Assembly (NCBI RefSeq): GCF_016899855.1
Contig: NZ_JACJJG010000023.1
Location: forward strand, 1 to 38,208
Reading direction: 5' to 3'
Source: Marseilla massiliensis
Lineage (GTDB): Bacteria > Bacteroidota > Bacteroidia > Bacteroidales > Bacteroidaceae
DNA length: 38,208 bases
Shown: positions 8,664 to 16,694 of the stretch, one piece after another
Layout of the letters: every line of letters begins with the position of its first letter
How positions within the stretch are numbered: the first letter of the stretch is position 1
The notes under the pieces: model-generated
Database searches by the model: none
Told to the model about the DNA's origin: nothing
The model's input: the letters and a program-made list of their open reading frames with translations, nothing else
Translations under genes and position numbers: made by a program

Positions 8664-9844
8664 TGTACACCCAGAACACTCCAGTGCATGTGAAGTTATG
8701 GCACCGTGACTTTTGGTTGATGGCAACGGCCAATTTGCTCGTCACGATGGCCATGTACATACAGTTGCCTTTGCTGCCGGGATGGCTGATGTCGGCTACA
8801 GGATGTACCCCGGGGCTTGCGGCTGTGGCCGTCGGTGCTCCCGGTGTGGGCATATTCGCGCTCGGTTGTTTCTGCTCGTACCTTGTACAGCGTTACCGCC
8901 GCAACATGGTGTGCATCTTTTCGGTGCTGGTCCTGACTGTGTGCCTTTATTTATTATCATGGCTTGACGGCAGCGCCATGCTTCAGGCCGACGGTTTACT
9001 GATCGTAACAGCCATACGGTTTGTACAGGGAGCGGTGTTCGGACTTGGGCAGATGGTTCTGTCAAGCACGTTGATAATAGATACGTGCGAGTCGTTCCAG
9101 CGTACAGAAGCCAACCATTCGGCGGCATGGTTTTCGCGTCTTGCCTTGGCGTTAGGCCCGTTAGTGGCGTTGGTATTGGTGCCTTACGCCGATTTCGGAA
9201 CGGTCATGATTGTCGGGGCAGGCCTTTGCGTATTGGCCGTGGTGTTCATATTCTCGGTAAAATTCCCGTTCAAGGCTCCTGAAGACGTTGTCCGCCATGT
9301 GTCTGCAGACAGGTTTTTCCTATCTCAAGGTAAGTGGCTTTTTATCAATCTGTTACTTGTTACCACAGTGGTTGGCATGCTCCTTTCTATTGAGCACGAT
9401 GCAAGTTTTTATGCAATGATGATACTCGGATTCTTCCTTGCTTTGCTTGCGGGACGTTTTGTTTTCGTCAATGCCGACCTGAAGAGCGAGATTACTACGG
9501 GACTTATATTTATGCTGGCGGCATTGTTGCTCATGCTGTCAGGCAACCGGGGCGCCGCTACGCTGGTGTCGCCCGTCCTTATCGGGTGCGGAGTTGGGAT
9601 AATAGGAGCGCGTTTCCTGTTGTTTTTCATAAAACTCAGTCCGCATTGCAGGCGTGGCACATCACAGAGTACATTCTTTTTAGGATGGGAGTTGGGACTG
9701 TCGCTCGGCATGTCCGTCGGTTACGGTTGCACGTATGGTGACAGGTATGGCACAGTGATCTTGTCAATCGTGGTTTCGTGCCTTGCATTGATTATGTATT
9801 TAGGTTTCACTCATAACTGGTATGTACGGCACAAGAACAGGTAA
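8663..9844 (+). CDS. MFS transporter, unknown substrate
   Basis: A 393-residue integral inner-membrane protein with about 12 hydrophobic segments spread along its length and a short basic loop (VQRYRRN) between early segments, as in major facilitator proteins. The loop after the sixth segment is short and basic. Start and stop arrangement (TGATG with panB) suggests translational coupling, which makes a link to pantothenate or a related metabolite possible but unproven. No substrate-defining motif was recognised. A strong terminator lies 130 bases downstream. Confidence 0.82.
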   Translation: MYTQNTPVHVKLWHRDFWLMATANLLVTMAMYIQLPLLPGWLMSATGCTPGLAAVAVGAPGVGIFALGCFCSYLVQRYRRNMVCIFSVLVLTVCLYLLSWLDGSAMLQADGLLIVTAIRFVQGAVFGLGQMVLSSTLIIDTCESFQRTEANHSAAWFSRLALALGPLVALVLVPYADFGTVMIVGAGLCVLAVVFIFSVKFPFKAPEDVVRHVSADRFFLSQGKWLFINLLLVTTVVGMLLSIEHDASFYAMMILGFFLALLAGRFVFVNADLKSEITTGLIFMLAALLLMLSGNRGAATLVSPVLIGCGVGIIGARFLLFFIKLSPHCRRGTSQSTFFLGWELGLSLGMSVGYGCTYGDRYGTVILSIVVSCLALIMYLGFTHNWYVRHKNR

Positions 9845-9973
9845 TGTGTACTACATCCGGCGTGTGGCAGGGCTTCTTGCCTGATGAATTATATGTATAT
9901 TAATCATCCGGCGCTTTTAACCTGACATATAAAAGACCGTAAATCGGCTTGTGAAAGGCCGTCTTTTGTCATG

Positions 9974-10017
9974 CGAAAGGCCGTGTATTGAAAGCTAATA
10001 CACGGCCTTTCGTTTTT
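9974..10017 (+). terminator. Strong rho-independent terminator after the MFS gene
   Basis: A perfect 16-bp stem (9974-9989 with 9997-10012, CGAAAGGCCGTGTATT), a 7-base loop and five T residues. It isolates the panB transcript from the hdr cluster. Confidence 0.9.
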
Positions 10018-10379
10018 GTAACTCTATACTGTTATTTTGATTATAATCAATCTTCTGTGTCCATCTTGCGGTTTCGGTCTGAAAGGATTTGTGCCGTTTG
10101 CGCTTACATATTTTATCATGTCCCGTAAAAAGTGCCACAACGGGAATAGTTCTGACGGCCGGAATGGAAGCTTAACGCATACCGATATTTACAATGATTG
10201 CCCGTTTCTTGTGGTCTTTTATCTTGTTGGCAGCGTGGCACGGATACCGTTTTTGCCTTACATGCGGACTTTTTGCCTGGATATCCCGCATAATGAGAAA
10301 TAGGTATTAAGATTCAAGAAAATGGAGATAAAAAATGATAAAATAATCAGTTGTAGGTATTCGTTTTGAAAAAAATGTA

Positions 10380-10387
10380 TATATTTG
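10380..10387 (+). promoter_or_regulatory. Candidate upstream promoter of the hdr-flx cluster
   Basis: TATATTTG followed by C matches the Bacteroidetes -7 box. The -33 element is poor. If used, the hdrC leader would be about 340 bases long. Confidence 0.5.
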
Positions 10388-10715
10388 CAATGAATTTTGC
10401 AGAAGAGAACTTAGACTTTGGAAAACTAATACGTCGTAAATAGATTGACATTTTGGAAGAGGTGCAATGTGTGTGTCATGTCTTTGGCCTTGGGATAAAA
10501 TATGTTCGTGGCAATGCTTGGCACAGTTATGGTTGCATTGTTATATGCCGGAAGTGACTACGAAAAAACATGTCTCCTGACTTTGCGTGCGGCAAGGCAT
10601 ATAAATGCCTTCGACTGAACGCTCAGCAGTGACAGAACTAAAACAAACGCTGAAAACAGAAGAATCCTGTGCTCGCAAGAAAGCATGGAAAAACACGATA
10701 TATTTATGGAATAAT

Positions 10716-10723
10716 TATATTTG
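10716..10723 (+). promoter_or_regulatory. Candidate proximal promoter box of hdrC
   Basis: TATATTTG lies six bases before the hdrC ATG (10730). If this is a real -7 box, transcription would start at or near the ATG, giving a leaderless or nearly leaderless message. No -33 match was seen, so it may be chance in AT-rich DNA. Confidence 0.3.
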
Positions 10724-10729
10724 ACATAA

Positions 10730-11281
10730 ATGGAAGAGAAAAAGAAATTATCTACTGACTTGGCCGCAAGTACCGGAGTGGACGTGACGCGTTGCTACCA
10801 GTGCGGCAAGTGTACTGCCGGATGTGTGTTGGCGGCAGATATGGATATACCTCCAAGTTTCCTGATGAGGCTCTTGCAGACTGGTACGGAGGCCAATGAC
10901 AGGCGTGTGCTTGGATCGGAGACAATATGGCTATGCCTGAGTTGCGAGAACTGCGTCGCACGTTGTCCTATGGAGATAGACTTGCCTGCTGTCATGGATT
11001 ACCTTCGCGAACGCTCGCGCAAGGAAGACATGGTTAACGATAAGGCACGGAACATATTGGCGTTTCACAAGTCGTTCCTTGACTGCGTGAAGCGTACGGG
11101 GCGTCTATATGAAATAGGACTTGTAGCGGAATATAAAATGCGCACGATGAATCTGATGCAGGATGTAGACATCGCACCTACGATGATGGCCAAGGGTAAA
11201 TTAGGGCTTAAGCCTGAATGCCTGAAAGATAACGCAAAGAAGGTGGGCAGGATTTTCGCTAATACCATAGACAAGAAATAA
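10730..11281 (+). CDS. hdrC: Heterodisulfide reductase-like subunit C (HdrC)
   Basis: An electron-transfer subunit with two [4Fe-4S] clusters that passes electrons from HdrA to the disulfide-reducing HdrB. The 183-residue soluble protein has motif 1 CYQCGKCTAGC (Cys22, 25, 28, 32) and motif 2 CLSCENCVARCP (Cys69, 72, 75, 79), followed by a helical C-terminal region. There is no membrane segment, so it is the cytoplasmic HdrC type rather than the HdrE-linked HdrD type. It is the first gene of a seven-gene set on the plus strand. The gap to hdrB is unusually long (157 bases), in which I saw only weak hairpin potential. Confidence 0.93.
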   Translation: MEEKKKLSTDLAASTGVDVTRCYQCGKCTAGCVLAADMDIPPSFLMRLLQTGTEANDRRVLGSETIWLCLSCENCVARCPMEIDLPAVMDYLRERSRKEDMVNDKARNILAFHKSFLDCVKRTGRLYEIGLVAEYKMRTMNLMQDVDIAPTMMAKGKLGLKPECLKDNAKKVGRIFANTIDKK

Positions 11282-11438
11282 GCTCTCGGGCTAATTTAAA
11301 GTGCAGGCAATGCATGTTGATTCGGCTAAGAGGATACCCAATGACAGGCAAGCGGCTGTTTCGTAGCCCTACATTGCCCTTTGGGTGGGTTCCGGGCAGA
11401 ATGTCTTGCTGCAACTTGTTAACTAAAATACGTGTAAT

Positions 11439-12281
11439 ATGAAAATAGGATTCTATCCGGGGTGTTCGTTGAATGGCACTTCCCGTGAATATAATGAGTC
11501 GGTTAGGGCTGTCGCGTCGGCGCTGGGGCTTGAACTGACGGAGATTAAGGACTGGAACTGTTGTGGCGCCACGGCAGCCCATTCTATGAGCAAGGAATTG
11601 TCGCTGGCACTGCCCGCAAGGGTTCTGGCGCTTGCTGAACAGCAAGGGTTTGACGAGGTGGTAGTTCCCTGTGCGTCGTGTTATAACAGGCTCAGCATGG
11701 CTGCTTACGAACTGGCAGCTGACGAGGCAATGGCAGACCGTATAAGGCATGCCGTTGGAATGCAGTATTCGGGTCATGTCAAGATTCTGAATGTGTTGCA
11801 GTATCTTGATAAATACGCCACCGACATATTGCCTTCAAAGATAAAGGATAAGTTTGCGCACCGTGTAGCGTGCTATTACGGTTGCCTGCTTGTGAGGCCG
11901 CATAAGGTGCTCGGATTTGACCGCTTGGAAGATCCGCTGAGTATGGACAAGTTAATGGCTGTTCTTGGCGCGGAGCCGATAGACTGGGCCTTCAAGACCG
12001 AATGCTGTGGCGCCGGGCTTTCAATATCGCGTACGGACTTGGTCGGAAAGCTGTCGGCTAATATCGTGAAAGACGCGTCTGACCGTGGCGCAGAGGCAAT
12101 AATTGTAGCGTGTCCGATGTGCCATTCAAATCTTGACATGCGGCGTAAGGCCATAAACAAATGCCTTGAGGAACCTGTGGATATCCCGGTTGTTTATATA
12201 ACCCAGGCAATAGGCTTGGCACTCGGCTTGTCACCGAAAGCACTCGGTTTGCAACGTCACATAGTTGAAGTAAAATTTTAG
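11439..12281 (+). CDS. hdrB: Heterodisulfide reductase-like subunit B (HdrB)
   Basis: The catalytic disulfide-reducing subunit. The 280-residue protein has two CCG domains: Cys9, Cys41-Cys42, Cys78 and Cys81, then Cys145/149, Cys189-Cys190, Cys225 and Cys228. In archaeal HdrB these Cys sets hold two noncubane [4Fe-4S] clusters that cleave the CoM-CoB heterodisulfide. The first five positions agree with the archaeal numbering as I remember it, and both active sites appear intact. The bacterial substrate is unknown; in Desulfovibrio the disulfide form of DsrC has been proposed. The gap to hdrA is 105 bases and holds a 7-bp inverted repeat (ATGAATC/GATTCAT). Confidence 0.94.
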   Translation: MKIGFYPGCSLNGTSREYNESVRAVASALGLELTEIKDWNCCGATAAHSMSKELSLALPARVLALAEQQGFDEVVVPCASCYNRLSMAAYELAADEAMADRIRHAVGMQYSGHVKILNVLQYLDKYATDILPSKIKDKFAHRVACYYGCLLVRPHKVLGFDRLEDPLSMDKLMAVLGAEPIDWAFKTECCGAGLSISRTDLVGKLSANIVKDASDRGAEAIIVACPMCHSNLDMRRKAINKCLEEPVDIPVVYITQAIGLALGLSPKALGLQRHIVEVKF

Positions 12282-12386
12282 TTCATGAATCACGGCAAAT
12301 AGAACATGGTATGTTTTTCGACGATTCATAATCGTTGGCAAGGACTGATATTATGTGTTATTTTGCTGTGTCAAAAAGAATAATTT

Positions 12387-14396
12387 ATGTCAAAAATAGG
12401 AGTATTTATATGCCATTGCGGTGAAAACATTGGCGCTACCGTTGATTGTGCTAAGGTAGCGGAAGCCGCGGGGCACATGGAGGGAGTGGCGTTTGCTACC
12501 GATTATAAATACATGTGCTCAGATCCAGGGCAGTCATTGATTAAGAATGCCATAAAGGAGCATGGACTTGACGGCGTTGTAATCGGTGCCTGTTCTCCGC
12601 GTATGCATGAACCTACATTCCGCAGGGCTTGTGCCGAGGCTGGTTTGAATCCTTATTTGTGTGAAATAGCCAATCTGCGCGAACATTGCTCATGGGTTCA
12701 CCCAAAATGTGAGGAAACGACGCAAAAGGCGATAGAGATAGTGCACGGATTGGTTGAGAAGGTACGCAGAAACACACCGCTGACGCCTATCCATGTGCCT
12801 ATAACGAAAAAGGCTCTTGTTATCGGTGGCGGTATAGCCGGAATCCAGGCGAGCCTCGATATAGCCAACAGTGGGCATAAAGTAATATTGATAGAGAAGG
12901 AGCCTTCAATCGGCGGACACATGTCACAGTTGTCAGAGACGTTCCCGACGCTGGACTGTTCGCAATGTATCCTTACGCCACGAATGGTTGAAGTGGCGCA
13001 ACATCCCAACATAACGTTGTACACTTATGCGGAGCTTGAGTCGTTGAGCGGGTTTATTGGTAATTTCGAAGCTAAAATAAGGCTTAAAGCCAAGAGTATA
13101 GACGAGAGTGTTTGTACCGGTTGCGGACTTTGTACTACGAAATGCCCGCAAAAGAAAATCCCGAGCGAATTTAACGAAGGATTGGGCAAGCGCACTGCTA
13201 TATATGTGCCGTTTCCACAGGCCGTGCCCAATAAGCCTGTCATAGACAAGGAACATTGCATGCATTATCGTACGGGAAAGTGTGGCGTTTGCGAGAAGGT
13301 GTGTCCTACGCATGCCATCCGTTTCGGCCAGGAGGATCGTATTATAACTGAACAAGTGGGTGCCGTTGTCGTTACGACCGGTTTTAATGTGCTTGGAACG
13401 GACTTCTTCCCCGAGTATGGTTATGGCCGTTACGCGGATGTCATAACAGGTTTGCAGTTTGAACGTCTTGCTTCTGCTTCTGGTCCTACACTTGGCGAGA
13501 TACGCCGCCCGTCGGACGGGACTGTTCCCAAGAAGATTGTGTTTATCGCTTGTTGTGGCTCACGCGATCCGGCAAAAGGCATACCTTATTGCTCGAAAAT
13601 ATGTTGTATGTACACTGCAAAGCATGCCATGCTTTACCAACATAAGGTGCACGACGGCGAGTCATACGTATTTTATATGGATATACGAGCAGGTGGAAAG
13701 AACTATGAGGAGTTCGTACGCCGTGCCATTGACGAGGATCACGTCAACTATGTGCGTGGACGTGTAGCACGTGTGTATGAGAAAGACGGCAAACTTATAG
13801 TAAAAGGTGTTGATACATTGCTTGGCGCCACACCTGTGGAAATAGAGGCCGACATGGTTGTACTTGCAACGGCAGGCGTATCGAATAAAGGTGCGGAGGA
13901 GCTGGCTCAAAAGCTTCACATATCTTATGATCCGTATAAATTCTTTGCCGAGGCTCATCCGAAATTGCGTCCTGTCGAGACTAATACTGCCGGAATATTC
14001 CTTGCCGGTGCGTGCCAGGCTCCGAAAGATATTCCAGAAACTGTGTCTACGGCATCTGGTGCTGCTGCTAAAGTTGCTGCTCTGTTCTCACAACCTGATC
14101 TTGTCCGCGAGCCGTTAATAGCAGTAGTCAACCGTTGCGCTCCTCCTGTGTTCAGTACTTGTGTTGGTTGCTTCATGTGCCAGACCGCATGTCCGTATCA
14201 GGCTATAGAGCGCGAAGAGATAAAAGACCGTAAGGGAAATGTCATTAAAGTAGTGGCCAAGGTTAATCCGGGTCTCTGCCAGGGATGCGGTACTTGTGTG
14301 GCATTCTGCCGTTCCAAGTCGATTGACCTGCAAGGATTCTCCAATCAGCAGATGTTTGCAGAGGTGGAGGCGCTACTTGAAACCACAAACGAATAG
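12387..14396 (+). CDS. hdrA: Heterodisulfide reductase-like subunit A (HdrA), FAD and iron-sulfur protein
   Basis: HdrA carries the FAD at which electrons are bifurcated in Hdr complexes. The 669-residue protein has an N-terminal domain with ICHCG (9-12), the dinucleotide-binding GGGIAG (147-152) and a CSQC motif (191-194). [4Fe-4S] motifs follow at Cys243/246/249/253 and Cys291/299/302/306. A Cys-rich insert comes next (CC at 389-390, then YCSKICC 401-407). Two ferredoxin motifs close the protein at Cys592/595/598/602 and Cys631/634/637/641. All cluster ligands expected of HdrA seem present. It ends 11 bases before flxD. The translated region is preceded by an A-rich stretch with no Shine-Dalgarno. 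Confidence 0.95.
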   Translation: MSKIGVFICHCGENIGATVDCAKVAEAAGHMEGVAFATDYKYMCSDPGQSLIKNAIKEHGLDGVVIGACSPRMHEPTFRRACAEAGLNPYLCEIANLREHCSWVHPKCEETTQKAIEIVHGLVEKVRRNTPLTPIHVPITKKALVIGGGIAGIQASLDIANSGHKVILIEKEPSIGGHMSQLSETFPTLDCSQCILTPRMVEVAQHPNITLYTYAELESLSGFIGNFEAKIRLKAKSIDESVCTGCGLCTTKCPQKKIPSEFNEGLGKRTAIYVPFPQAVPNKPVIDKEHCMHYRTGKCGVCEKVCPTHAIRFGQEDRIITEQVGAVVVTTGFNVLGTDFFPEYGYGRYADVITGLQFERLASASGPTLGEIRRPSDGTVPKKIVFIACCGSRDPAKGIPYCSKICCMYTAKHAMLYQHKVHDGESYVFYMDIRAGGKNYEEFVRRAIDEDHVNYVRGRVARVYEKDGKLIVKGVDTLLGATPVEIEADMVVLATAGVSNKGAEELAQKLHISYDPYKFFAEAHPKLRPVETNTAGIFLAGACQAPKDIPETVSTASGAAAKVAALFSQPDLVREPLIAVVNRCAPPVFSTCVGCFMCQTACPYQAIEREEIKDRKGNVIKVVAKVNPGLCQGCGTCVAFCRSKSIDLQGFSNQQMFAEVEALLETTNE

Positions 14397-14407
14397 ATGA
14401 AAAAATT

Positions 14408-14872
14408 ATGAGCAACGATAGTAATTCAGCATTTGAACCACGCATAATAGCCTTTGTCTGTAACTGGTGTACCTATGCGGGTGCCGATCTTACAGGCACG
14501 AGCAGATTAAAATATGCCACGAACGTAAGAATTGTAAGGTTTCCGTGTACTGGGCGTATTGATTTTATGCTACTGTTGAAGGCTTTTGCCGGAGGTGCCG
14601 ACGGTATAATTGTTTCCGGTTGCCATCCTAACGACTGCCATTATACTTCTGGTAATTTCCATGCACGCCGCAGATGGATGGTATTCCGTGGCCTGTTGGA
14701 TACTTTGGGTATTGATATACGGCGTATCCGTTATTCTTGGGTATCGGCTGCCGAGGGCGCAAAATGGGCCGATTTGGTTAATGATACGGTGGCAACAATA
14801 CGTGAATTAGGGCCGTACACTGAGTATAAGAAAGTAGCCGATTATCTTGGAAAGGAGGTTGAAAATGAGTAA
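14408..14872 (+). CDS. flxD: MvhD/FlpD-like [2Fe-2S] protein (FlxD)
   Basis: A 154-residue protein of the MvhD/FlpD family, which links an electron-input module to HdrA through a [2Fe-2S] cluster. Family Cys residues are Cys18, Cys21 (FVCNWCTY), Cys47 (FPCTGR), Cys72 and Cys77 (GCHPNDCHY). In methanogens MvhD connects hydrogenase to HdrA. Here it sits between hdrA and the NADH-oxidising subunits, the arrangement of FlxABCD-HdrABC. Its last bases overlap the flxC start: the flxC ATG at 14865 lies before the flxD TAA at 14870-14872. Confidence 0.92.
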   Translation: MSNDSNSAFEPRIIAFVCNWCTYAGADLTGTSRLKYATNVRIVRFPCTGRIDFMLLLKAFAGGADGIIVSGCHPNDCHYTSGNFHARRRWMVFRGLLDTLGIDIRRIRYSWVSAAEGAKWADLVNDTVATIRELGPYTEYKKVADYLGKEVENE

Positions 14873-15665
14873 TCTGAAAGATATTGCCGTTAATTTGTTT
14901 AATGAAGGTACGGCAACATTATTGATAGGATACGAGCAGGGCAACGGAAAATTGCGTCCGTTCTTCTGTAGGAAGCCGGAGGATTGTAGTCGGCTCGTGC
15001 TTAACGATGATTGTAAGAACAACATAGCGGTATATCTTACAAAACCCGAGATTGTTGCGGGAGAAAAAATAGCCGTAACGGCAACTTTGCCCGTATTGCG
15101 CACAATAGTGCAGCTTGCTATGGAAAACCAGTTGAGTGGCGGGATTACGGCCATCGTCAGGGATGGTAATGGTGACGACTGTGTAGCGCTTGATTCTGTT
15201 GAGGAAATGGAGAAAGTGCTGGCCGATAATCCGCTGGATATCTCTGGCAAGGAGGCTGAGCTTCGTGCCAGGCTCAAGGCTATGAGCCGTGAGGAGCGTT
15301 GGCAGTTTTGGGTAAACGAAATGTCAAAGTGTATCAAGTGTTATGCGTGCCGTGCGGCTTGTCCTCTGTGTTATTGCACGCGTTGTATCGTTGACAATAA
15401 CTGTCCGCAATGGATACAGCCGTGGGCCAGCCCGTTGGGCAGCATGGAATGGCAGATAAGCCGCGTGATGCATATGGCCGGCCGTTGCGTCTCGTGCGGA
15501 GCATGTAAGGAGGCGTGTCCGATGGGCATACCAATCCATCTTCTTACCTTGAGTCTGGCCGAGGATATACAAGATGAGTTCGGTGTAGCGCCCGGCAGCG
15601 TTATGGATCATGGTAACGTGCTGTCTACTTTCAATGCCGGCGACAAGGAAGATTTTATTCGTTAA
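14865..15665 (+). CDS. flxC: Iron-sulfur subunit of the Flx complex (FlxC-like)
   Basis: A 266-residue soluble iron-sulfur protein. The N-terminal half has no cluster motif. The C-terminal half has CIKCYACRAACPLCYCTRC (156-174) with an extra Cys180, then CVSCGACKEACPMG (208-221), enough ligands for at least two [4Fe-4S] clusters. This layout resembles iron-sulfur subunits of Flx complexes. The order in Desulfovibrio is flxABCD-hdrABC and here it is exactly reversed, so this position would be FlxC; the B and C labels rest on order rather than on detailed comparison. The ATG at 14865 is chosen over an ATG 18 bases earlier because a strong Shine-Dalgarno AAAGGAGG sits at 14851-14858, which is rare in this genome region. 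Confidence 0.85.
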   Translation: MSNLKDIAVNLFNEGTATLLIGYEQGNGKLRPFFCRKPEDCSRLVLNDDCKNNIAVYLTKPEIVAGEKIAVTATLPVLRTIVQLAMENQLSGGITAIVRDGNGDDCVALDSVEEMEKVLADNPLDISGKEAELRARLKAMSREERWQFWVNEMSKCIKCYACRAACPLCYCTRCIVDNNCPQWIQPWASPLGSMEWQISRVMHMAGRCVSCGACKEACPMGIPIHLLTLSLAEDIQDEFGVAPGSVMDHGNVLSTFNAGDKEDFIR

Positions 15666-15680
15666 TTCAGCAATTAGACA

Positions 15681-16694
15681 ATGGCAAATCTACATATAAG
15701 CAAGGAAGAGCTTGGTAAATGGCTCGAAGACATGAGGCACGACGGTCGTCGTATCTTCGCGCCGGTAAGGTTAGGGGCGCAGGTAGACTTTAAGCTGCTG
15801 GCTTCGGGTGATACCGTGGCTGAGGATTACGTGCAGACGACGCAGTCGGCTAAAAGAATCGTATTTCCTCTGGCAGAGGTTCTGTTCTCTTACTGTAAGT
15901 CGGGTAAGGACGTTGAATTGAAGAGTGCTGATACGAGCAAGTATCCCGAGACAATAGTGTGGAAGACGCGCCCGTGTGACGCAAGGGCTTTCCGTCAGGT
16001 GACGGAGGTTTTCACCCGTGACTATGACGACACGATATACGAGGAAAGGCGTAAGCGCATTACGATAGTAACGTTTAGTTGTAGCGAAAGTGACGGCTCG
16101 TGTTTCTGCACGTCGGTAGGCGGCAGTCCGGGCGGGACCGACGGTAGTGACATACAGGTTACGCTGTTGGGCGATGACGGAGTGTTGGTGGAGGTTATTA
16201 CGGACAAGGGCGAGGAGCTGGCCGGAAGATACTTGAGTGGTGCGAGAGTGGCTGATGATGTCGATAAGTCGAAATACCTGGCCGACGTGAAGTGTAGTTT
16301 CAGTATGGAGGAGGTACGCGAGAAGTTGAGGGATGCTTTCGACAGCCCGATGTGGAAGGAACAGTCGGAGCGCTGCTTGGGCTGTGGCGCATGCGCTTTC
16401 GTTTGTCCTGTGTGTACGTGCTTTGATATCCAGGAAGATGCGCACGGACAGCGTGGCCGTCGCATACGTTGTTGGGATTCGTGTGGTTTTGGCATGTTCA
16501 CTCAGCATACGTCAGGTCATAATCCGCGGCCTACTCAGGCCACGCGCTGGCGTCAGCGCGTACTGCACAAGTTCTCGTATATTCCCGAAAAGTTGGGCGA
16601 GGTCGGCTGTACAGGGTGTGGACGCTGTTCGAGGGCGTGCCCCGTGGACATGAATATTTCAGAACACTTAAAATCCATTGCAGAACATGAGTAA
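15681..16694 (+). CDS. flxB: Iron-sulfur subunit of the Flx complex, hydrogenase/sulfite-reductase subunit A-like (FlxB)
   Basis: A 337-residue protein of the type found as the beta or A subunit of cytoplasmic sulfhydrogenases and anaerobic sulfite reductase (HydB/AsrA-like). The N-terminal two thirds has the family stretch with TRPCDARAF (97-105) and the Cys-containing segment around 134-143. The C-terminal part holds CLGCGACAFVCPVCTC (232-247), CWDSC (264-268) and CTGCGRCSRACPVDM (310-324), supporting two [4Fe-4S] clusters. In AsrA-type complexes this subunit takes electrons from the flavin subunit and passes them on, which fits its place next to flxA. It overlaps flxA by a few bases. Confidence 0.87.
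   Translation: MANLHISKEELGKWLEDMRHDGRRIFAPVRLGAQVDFKLLASGDTVAEDYVQTTQSAKRIVFPLAEVLFSYCKSGKDVELKSADTSKYPETIVWKTRPCDARAFRQVTEVFTRDYDDTIYEERRKRITIVTFSCSESDGSCFCTSVGGSPGGTDGSDIQVTLLGDDGVLVEVITDKGEELAGRYLSGARVADDVDKSKYLADVKCSFSMEEVREKLRDAFDSPMWKEQSERCLGCGACAFVCPVCTCFDIQEDAHGQRGRRIRCWDSCGFGMFTQHTSGHNPRPTQATRWRQRVLHKFSYIPEKLGEVGCTGCGRCSRACPVDMNISEHLKSIAEHE

Larger units (their letters stand above)
9845..10729. other. Gene-free stretch of about 0.9 kb between the MFS gene and hdrC
   Basis: It contains hairpins built on AAAGGCCGT (9932-10017, including a strong terminator), then a frame at 10037-10303 that I do not accept as a gene because it has no family features or clear start signal. Next come a -7 box at 10380-10387, a perfect 7-bp hairpin AAGGCAT/ATGCCTT (10594-10611), and a second -7 box at 10716-10723 just before hdrC. 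A frame at 10390-10557 is interrupted by one TAG at 10441-10443. No RNA family was recognised. Confidence 0.6.

Noticed and set aside
10037..10303. 88-residue frame after the MFS terminator
   Set aside because: No recognisable family, no promoter box or ribosome site, and it lies in a gene-free stretch with hairpin repeats. It is kept only as part of the intergenic description.
15771..16508. 245-residue minus-strand frame opposite flxB
   Set aside because: Antisense shadow of a gene with clear iron-sulfur motifs; no family features of its own.
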